From Nelumbo lutea (Eukaryota; Streptophyta; Magnoliopsida; Proteales; Nelumbonaceae): 64,000 bases of DNA. A model generated the notes under the pieces. The model ran no database searches. It had not been told where the DNA came from and saw only the letters and a list, made by a program, of their open reading frames with translations. The first letter of the stretch is position 1; each line of letters starts with the position of its first letter. The position numbers were made by a program, and so were the translations under genes. Shown here piece by piece: positions 13,179 through 22,900 of the stretch. The stretch lies in the NCBI GenBank assembly GCA_022828595.1, contig JAKGHH010000007.1, forward strand, positions 41,649,973 to 41,713,972, written 5' to 3'.

Positions 13179-16100
13179 CCTGTCTTCCTGCCACCGCCGC
13201 TGCAACTTGCAGCAGTGGTGGTTTGGTGAGTAATAATAATAATAATAATAATAATTATTATTATTAATTATTTTAATATTTTTTAATAATTTTACTTATG
13301 TTATTTATTAATTATTAATTATTTTTATTAACTTGTAAATTTTAAATATTAATTATTAATTAATTATTTTTTATTTGTATTGTTTCAATATTATTTTGAG
13401 GTTGAAAATTATTTTTTATGAGATAATGTAAATTGAACTCAACATTTCCAAATAGTATGTTCTAGGGGTAAAATAGCAAAATCAGTAAATTTCAGATGGT
13501 AAAGGGTTGATCCAACACAAACAAACTTATGGATTCAAAGCCTCTAAAAAGTAGAAAAGCACATATGCTTCTTTTCAGATTTCAGATCATCTTTTTAGCT
13601 TTTCAAATCTGAAATTTCAGATTTATCAAACACCACCTTAGTAATGCAGCTAATAGATAGGAGATTAAGTGGCATCTTTGGAATGTGGTAAACATCAAAC
13701 AAGCTTAGGCCAATAGGAACGGAGACAACTTCTTGTCCAGCAATAAAATAACAAGAGCCATCAAAAAGTTTAACTGTCTTTTCCGAACAAAACATGATAG
13801 GAAGAGAAAAAGAAAGACTTACCAGTCATATGGTTTGTGTCACTTGAATCAATGACCTAAGAAGACTGAGAAGGAACTAAGGAAACATGACATTGGCTTG
13901 GTTACCTGAATTTTCTGCATATGAGGCAGATGGAGTAATAGAAGTTTCCTCCAACTATCTAAGAACAACCCAAATTGCTCAAACTAATCATGCATGGTAC
14001 TTATAAGAACTTCCTTAGGTACAAAGACCACAGGCTGAACTGTAGGTGTTATGCCTTGACTAGGCTGCTGACTATCCTGGCTAGTGTTGGAAGAAGTGAT
14101 ATTAGTTGTGTTAGGTCCTTCATTCTGCTTCATTTGAAACTTCTGAGGATTTTCAACTAAATCCCAGCAAAACTCCTTTGTGTTCCTGTTACAATGAGTA
14201 CACCAATATTTGTATTTGTCACCTCTTCGCTTCTTTTGTACCTCACCCTTCTTGCTGGCACTCTTAGATAATAATAAAGCTTACCTACTCGTCAGGAGGA
14301 TGCATAGCATCCCTCCTAACTTGCTCAGACTGCACCAAAGCAAACACTTCCTCAAGGCTTGCATGCTCCTTATCACCCAAGGCTTGTAGTGATCCAACTC
14401 CTTCCACACAGAAAGAGCTGAATAATAGGCTGGAAGAGACTTCTCCCCTTGATTCAATGCAACTGATTCTACTAGGAGTTAATAGATCCAAGCATAGTGT
14501 CTTTGTTCAGAGAATGTGAACTTTACTTGGTCCTAATTTTCCTTTGTTGTTTCAGTCCACATAAATTTCTTTCTAAGAGCAGGTTAAATTGAAGATGTAA
14601 GCCATGACTTGATAAGGTAGTTTTCTTGTTCCCACTTCTCATACTCCACTAATAGGCTTCTTAGTCTTGCTAGTGGGGTATCCCAACTAACCTTTGGCTT
14701 CAAGAAACATCTTCACACCCTTGGATCATTCCAAGTAATTTAGTCCATCAAGAAGAACAATGGATACAGGAAAACCAACATTGTGCATCCCACCACTGGA
14801 ACTAACAAGCTCACCAGAAGAGTTTGAAATGACAACTCTCTGAGGACATTGCTGAAACACAACTATTAGATAATCCAAACTCCCAAAAAGGTCAACAAAC
14901 AAACTTTTCTGGGCACACACAATCACACGATTATAACAGTCCAAGGTAACAGCATGAAAACTGGACTAGGATGGGCTGTTATAATCACACAATTATAACA
15001 GTCCAAGCTGCAACAACCACTATCACTGGTTGACATGCAAACAACCCTTTGGTTTTCACTTGGCAAAACAAGAAACATAAAGCTGATCACTTGAAAAAAA
15101 ATTCTAATAATAAACACCTTCTGGTCAAGTTCAATAACCTTGAGCATAAACAGCCTTCAACCAATCTCCAAACATAGTCCAGACCAAAAAAAACAGGAAA
15201 GAACTTTCCTTATATAACTTGTGTAGTCCTCTTACATGCTTAGGTCACTTGAGGATCAACCTGGAAATAGGAAAAAAAAATACTTGGTCCTACACCAAGG
15301 AAGGAAAAGAAGAAGCTTGGATGTGGCGATTAGATCAAAGGAGCTGTCTGAATGTGTCCTCTTCATGATCAACCTGATGCATCAAGAAGGAAGAAAATGA
15401 ACTAGATTTTTTATCACAGAATATTGCTCTAATACCATGTAATCAGACAGAATAATCTAGGATGGAAGTGAAGTGAGAGAGAAAGAGGAGAAGACAACGA
15501 ACAAAATTGAGAGAGAATCAGAGAAGTTGAATGGGTTAATAGTAGCACCCACTTAACCCTGTTATATTTATAAAAGTAAATTATTACAGAGTGATCCTTG
15601 AAAGAAAGGAATATAATGGCAAACCCCCTTGCACCTGAAACATTCACAAAAATACCCCTGACAACATAACTGATATGATATGGAACCTTCTAGATTGGGT
15701 AGGGTTTCTATTTTATATTTTAGTTTACTGATTTTTTCTTTTCTTTGTTCCTTTTACAAATCACAATGAGCGTGTGCACAACTAGGAGAATTGGTGAGCT
15801 GGTCACACCACGTCAGCCCTATTAGTTGTAAAAGGGTCATATGGGTCATACAAGTATCCTTTCCTACGCCCACACATCTGATATACGGGAAGTTGCTGGC
15901 TTTCGCACAGGATAGCTGAATTTTTCATGCTTTATATTAACAAAAATGTGACTTCTGCATTATTTGTGCTTTACTGTGGACTTTCATAAGTCTATGCTCT
16001 TATAGATGGAACAATAAAAGTAAATAAATAAAACAAATTTTATGGGAATTTTTTAAACATATTCAAAGTAATGTGAAAGCTAATGTCTCAGTCTCACTGC

Positions 16101-16910
16101 TGATTTTATTTTGGACATTTATCCCTATAGCTTCCCCATCCCCACCCACCCATTAAAGGGGAACTAGACATAATATAGAAGATGTTTTGGATGTATTGCT
16201 GTTATTTTCAACCATTAAAATATAATAAATTTTAGCTCATCTTTCCTGTTGGAGTTATGAATGAAAAACTAAAATAAGAGAAGGAAATTAACAAAAATTC
16301 TACTAGATATAGCTATTTTAACCCAGTTTTGGGGTTTTCTGAACTGAAACATTCTGTAAAACATTAAAAAGAAAACCAGAAAAAAGGAAATCATCTTCTG
16401 AGCTGTTGAAAACCCATAATTATTTTGACTAATGAACACACTTTTGCAGGATTTGTGTTGGACAAGGATGACAAAAGCATTACGAGATCTGACTTATACT
16501 TCAAGGAACTTTTCAACCAATGTGGTCTGCATCTCTACAAATCAAAGGTTAATATTTCAATGGGCCATTGAACCGTGGTCTATGTTCTCTATTCTTTTAT
16601 CCATTTATTGACAAGTAAATCCTAACGAAAAGGCAAGAGAATGATGGAACGGTGCAAAGTCTATGTGATCTAAGGAGAATCAATTTCTTACTTAGCCTTG
16701 AAGCTTTTAAAAATATCATAGCATAGATCCTAGAAATGCCAAAGGTTATAGGTCCATATCCAATCCACCTCTCCCAAGACCCCAGATGGCTGGGATTAGT
16801 ATTGGGTAATGACCTTTAGATGTTGAAAATGATGTGTTATTCAATTAGCCTGGCCTTTCTTATATACCACTTGAAAGAAGAAGAAGAACTGTTTATTGTA
16901 TTACAGGTTT

Positions 16911-16956
<46 letters not shown>

Positions 16957-19900
16957 AAAGAAAGAAGGGGTTCAGTGGTGAATGATCTGCTGCCCCATAC
17001 ACTCCTTTATTTGTAGCTTTTAGGATCCTTACAAGAATAGGAAATATACAAAAATTAGAAACAATAAGGCCAGCTGGCCCAACTTAATAGAAATTAGAAA
17101 CTTCTAATAACAGAAATTAGAAACTAAAGAAATTAGAATTACTAAAAAGAAATTAGAAACTACTAATAAAAGAAATTAGAAACAACTAGGTGTGGGCATG
17201 AAACCACACACACTAGAGCCTGAGTGTGGATATGGAACCCCACACTCATGGCTAGCCAACTATTTCTTCACTCCCCCTCAAGTTGGGAGGAGATATTTGT
17301 CATGCCCAACTTGCGTAGATCTGTCTCCAATTTGCCTTTTGTGACTGCTTTGGTGAAGAGATCAACTAACTGCATGTCTGAGGCAATGTAAGGAAGGCAT
17401 ACTTCTTGAGATGCAATTCGCTCTTGGATAAAATGTCAGTCAACCTCGATATGCTTAGTCTTGTCATGTTGTATTGGGTTGTGGGCAATACTAATTGCAA
17501 CTTGATTATCACGTAACCAACCTCCAACTCATTAAGTAAGGATCTCAACAATAACACTTCTGCAACACCATTGGCCATGGATCTGTATTTCGCTTCTGCA
17601 TTGGAGCGAGCAATAACATTTTGTTTCTTGCTTCTCTAGGAAACGGGATTTCCCCCCACAATTGCACAATATCCAGAGGTGGACTTCCTATCATCAACAC
17701 ATCCAGCCCAATTCGCATCTGTATAAACTTCTATTTTCATATGACCATTATTCTTGTAGAGTATACCTCTCCCTCGACATCTCTTTAAGTAGGCAAGGAT
17801 CCTTTCTACTGCAAGGAGATGGGTGGTCCTAGGAGAATGCATGTATTGATTGATAACACTGACAGCATAAGAAATATCTGGTCGGGTTAGACAGAGATAA
17901 AGAAGTTTCTCAACCAGCCTTTGGTACATAGCCCTGTCCTCAAGGAGTTCTCCACTTTCTACACTTATCTTATGGTTAGGCTCAATGGGAGTATCGGCGT
18001 TTCACTCCTAATTTGTCAGTTTCTTCCAATAAGTCTAGAACATACCTCCTTTGGGAGATGAAAATGCCATGCTTAGATCGAGCTACCTTAATTCCTAGGA
18101 AATAGTGTAACTTTCCTAGGTCTTTTACTTCAAATTCTTTATGAAGGTGTTGTTTAAGGGTTTCAATTTCACTAGTGTCACTTCTTGTTATCACAATGTC
18201 ATTTGCATAGACTGCAAGTAGAGTCAGGGAATGACCTGTCTTCTTAAAGAAGAGGGTGTGATCTGATTGAGCCTGTATGTATCTGAATTTGTCCAAAGCT
18301 AGTCTAAACCTATCAAACCAAGCTCTCGGGGATTGTTTCAGCCTGTACAAGACCTTTTTCAAAAGGCAAACTTTCTTTCCTGCTTCTCTACTATAAAAAC
18401 TAGGGGGTAACTCCATGTATACTTCCTCTTGCAAGTCTCTAGTGAGGAAGGCATTCTTAACATCCAATTGAAATAGTGGCCATGAGAAGTTTGCAGCAAT
18501 GGATAAAAGAACTTTGATAGTGTTCATTTTTGCAATAAGTGCAAAGGTTTTTATATAGTCTATGCCATAAGTGTGTGTGAATCCCTTTGCAACCAATGTG
18601 GCCTTATACCTCTTTATAGTACCATCAGCATTTTATTTCACAGTAAACACTCATTTGTATCCAACAGGTTTCTTCCCTTCAGACTAGTTAATTAGTTCCT
18701 ATGTGTTCTTAACAAGAGCATCCCATAGTTTTCAAGGTGCCAAGGCGAGGCTGGGCGTTAGGGCTAAGGGTGGCAACGAGCCGAGTTTTTCACGAGCTGC
18801 TCGAGCTCAGCTCGGCTCGGATTCAACTTAGCTCGAGCTCGAGCCTACTAGAGCTTGGCTAAGGCTCGCGAGTCGGTTGGAATATATATTATATATATTT
18901 GATATTTAATATATAATATATAATAAAAATATTATAATTATTAATTATTATAGTTCTTAATTTTTTAAATATATAATAAAAAAATTTATATATAATTTTT
19001 ATTTTTATAAAATATTTTTTCTAAATATTTTTATAAAATATAGGTCGAACTGAGCCGAGCTCTAGCTTATAAACTCTTGACTCAAGCCAAGCTCGAGCTT
19101 GAGCCTTGTAGAATAGTCTTTGAGCCAAGCTCGAGCCTGGTACTATTCAGGTCGGCTCGGCTCGAATCCACCCCTAGTTAGGGGGCACCTTGTCGCCTAG
19201 TCTCCTAGGCGACGGATTTTGTTATATAGAAAACATAGATCCTAGGGTAGGTCCCTAGGTACCATAGCCATATTTCCTTAATAATTATTCATAAGAAAAG
19301 TATAGAGTTCATGTTAAAGTATAGAAAATATGTTGATTAGACAAGATTTTAAGTTCTTCCTTACATATTGGTTCACGTTTTAAAGTCTAAGGATTCAATA
19401 CAGCATTTAGCAATGTTTGTATTGATTACATTCTATCAAATAAGAAAATAATAAAAACAAATTAGTATATAAACACAAAATGAATATTTTAGTTTAATTG
19501 TGCCTATTTTAAAATTATAATGTTAAAAAATAAAGAATAAAAAAGTATTTTACAATACATAGTACAAAGCTGCTTGGTGATTAGGCAAGGAAAGCCTAGG
19601 CACCGGCCTAGACGTAGCCTTGACAACTATCAAAAGAGCTTCTTGCACTTTTCTGGGTATAGGAATAGAAGAAATAGATGCCAAGTAAGAGCTGTAGGAT
19701 TCTGAGAGACAATTATAGGAAAGGAACTTGGAGATGCAATGGGCAGTGAATGAGGTGCAATGGCACTTCCCTTTGCGAATAGCAATTGGAAGATCAAGGT
19801 CATCTGTTGGTGAAGGCTGAACCTTTGTAACAATGGGATCAACAGTGGGAGCAGTAGTGTATGGATTTGGAGTTGTAAAAGATGTTGGGACTGGCCTGAA

Positions 19901-22900
19901 TTGCTGTTGAGTATGAGAATCAACCTGCCTCCACCACTTTCTGTAATATACCCCCAACTCCATGCATTTTTGATAATCTTCTTCGCAACTCTTCCCCTCA
20001 GTAACCGGGACAGGTAAAGGAACTCTTGGATCAAAAACTGAAATCCCTTCTTCATTATTCTCCCCCTGAGGAGAAGCCTTATAATAGTAGGGCATATCCT
20101 CAAAGAAGGTGACATCCATGGACACAAAGCGCTTCCCTGAAATTGGCTCATAATAGCAATATCTCTTTTGATTTTGTGCATACCCAAGGAAAATACACTT
20201 AGTGGCTTTGGGATCACCTGGAAAGATGAGGTCCAAGGATTTGAACAAAGCAAGTACACCCAAAAGTTTTGAGGGGAATAGTGAATAGGTCCTTATCTGA
20301 ATATAGAAGACTGAACGGGGTTTGTATGTTTAGGACCCATGAAGGAACCCTGTTAATGAGGTATATGGCTGTACGGATTGCATCTCCCTAGAAGCGTATG
20401 GGAACATTGGATTTGAGCATGATGCTTCTATCTACCTCTAAAATATGTTTGTTTTTTCTCTCAGCAACCCTGTTTTGCTGAGGTGTGCGATGACAGGTGC
20501 TCTAATGAATGATCCCATGATAAAGGAGATAGGATGCCAAAGGTTTTGCAAAGTATTCATTGGAATTATCAGATTTAAGAATCTTGATCTTGATTTCAAA
20601 TTGAGTTAGGATCATCTGATGAAAAGCTTGGGTCAGAGGGGGACCTCATCTTGAGAGTGCATAAGGTAGACCTATGAAAAACGAGTATAGTCATCAACAA
20701 ATAATAAGAAATATTTGTAGCCCCCCATGGTGGGAGTATGGTAGGGCCCCCAAACATCGGTATGCACAATGTCAAAAGGAAGGTTGCTTTTTTTATTACT
20801 TAAAGGATAAGATGATCTACTATGTTTTGCAAGTTCACAACACTCAGATTTTAACCCAGACTCTTTAAAGTTTGGAAAAACTCTTTAAAGACCCAAAAGA
20901 TAAATGACCTAAGCGGTTGTACCAAAGTATATTCTTACTACAAGACTAAGAAACAAACAATTTCCCTGCTTCACTCTGCTCCCCTTGTGAATGTTCCAAC
21001 AGATAGATTTCATTCATCTCACGACCAATCCCAATCACCTTCTTCGTTTCCAGATCCTGAAAAATACACTGATCAGGGAAAAAAGTTGTCAAATAGTTTT
21101 GATTTTTAGTAATACTACTAACTAAAAGTAAGTTAGCACTAAACTTGGGAACATGCAAAGCTGAGGATAGGGTGATGGTATCTGATAATCTGATGTTTCC
21201 CTTGCCAGAAATTGGTATTAGAGAGCCATCAGCAATAAAAATTTTGTCTCTCCCAGAGGATAAACAATAGGTGCTAAATAGAGTAGATATGCTAGTCATA
21301 TGATCTGAAGCACCTAAATCTATTACCCAGAAAGGTCTAGTATTACCTGGGACAGAAGCATGACAAGCAATAGCTATTGTACCTGTATAAGCAAGGGCTG
21401 AAGTAGGCTGTTGAGCTGATGTAGGCTGAGTTGAATTATTAAATTCATTTTCTTACTGAGTCAGAGCAGCTCGGACTGCAGCTAGGGTATCTAGAGGAGT
21501 GCCTCTTGTGCCTGATGAAGTTGTACTATCAGTGTTGACAGCCATATATATATACATATATTTGATAATTAGTGTTGACAGCCATATTAGCATTCCCTTT
21601 ATTATTTTTGAGCTTTGCTGGAATTAGATGAGGGTGCAACTTCCAACAGGTGTCCTTAGTATGTTTAGGTTTCTTGCAGTGTTCACATACTAAGTGCTAA
21701 CTGCTACCAAGGCTGATTTGGAGGGTTGTTGCTGCAACATAACCTTTCTCCTAGTTTCTTCACTATGCACTAGGGAATAGGCTTGTGATAAAGTCATGCT
21801 ATCTCTTGTCAACAACTGTTGTCTCACAATGTCATATTCAGAGTTCAGACTAGCTAGGAACTCAAAAACTCTGCTAGTTTCAACCTGCTTTTTATATGTT
21901 TGTGCATCTTTCTGATCTCCCACTCAATTGTTTCAAGATGGTCAATTTCATACCACAGGGATTTTAAGGTTGAAAAGTAAATAGAGACCTGCTTCTCCCC
22001 TTGCCTTAGATTTTTAACCTCACATTTTAGCTCATAAGCCCTAGCAACATTAAGAGGCTGAGAGTAAGTTTCCTTCATCACATCCCATATTTCTTTAGCT
22101 GTTTTGGCGCACAAATAGTTTTGGTTGATGTGTGGCTGCATAGAGTTGCACAGCCATGTCATCACCAAAAAATTTTCTTGGACCCACTTACCATAAGTAG
22201 GGTCCTCCTTGGAGGGTTCCTTCACATCCCCTAACAAGAAGTTCAATTTTCCTCTACCCCCAATAGCCATCGTGGCTGATCAGGCTCATTCCAAGTAGTT
22301 TGATCCATCAAACTTAACAGTTGTAAGCTGAAAGGTGTTTTCAGTCATGTTACCTGAACCACCAGTCCCAAAAACACCTTCCCCTTGGTTCTTGTACTCT
22401 ATTCTAAGTTAAGAAGAGGCTTTAAACTACTGTGACAAGAAAAAACTGTATTTCAAGGCTGATAACAGCCGACCTAGGACAATGATTTTGCAGTTAGATA
22501 ACAGTCAACTACTTTCCTGGGATTGATATCAGTCCTGAGATTTTCTATCTGTACCTCTTTGAATGAATAACAAAGTCCTTTTGAGTATCAATCTCAGGAA
22601 AATGTACTTTATGAGGAAAAAAGCCAAGAAAAATGATTGCTATATTTCAGACTTCAAACTTGATCAATCGATTACTGTTAGCATCCTAAATCTTGATCAA
22701 AGAGCCAAGAAAAAAAAACTGATTGGCACCTCCAATCTTGATCACTCAATTCCTACTTGATTCTTCCTAATTACAAGAAGCTCTCTTCAATCTTAGGACA
22801 GTTGCTAAAGCCTTCTTGCAACCTCCAAGAATCAGCCGAAATAAGGATCTTTCTGAGCTTTCAGTCCTAAACAATTCTCATGTGATTGGCTGAATTAAAT

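Larger units (their letters stand above)
12115..15666 (-). mobile_element. Copia-3: truncated Ty1/copia in NTMT1 intron
   Basis: A minus-strand copia relic with a right LTR (from 15438, TGTAATCAGACAG) next to a degenerate PBS complement (GCTCTAATACCA, 15426-15437). Gag pieces, protease-region pieces, integrase pieces and the post-integrase block ([20 protein letters not shown] near 12140-12220) follow in order. Reverse transcriptase, RNase H and the left LTR are missing, so about half the element is gone. An unrelated, simple-repeat-rich block (about 12940-13560) interrupts it. Confidence 0.75.

Noticed and set aside
12913..13233. Long open frames on both strands rich in Arg-Glu or Ser-Leu
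   Set aside because: They are translations of (TC)n/(GA)n dinucleotide repeats, open in several frames at once.
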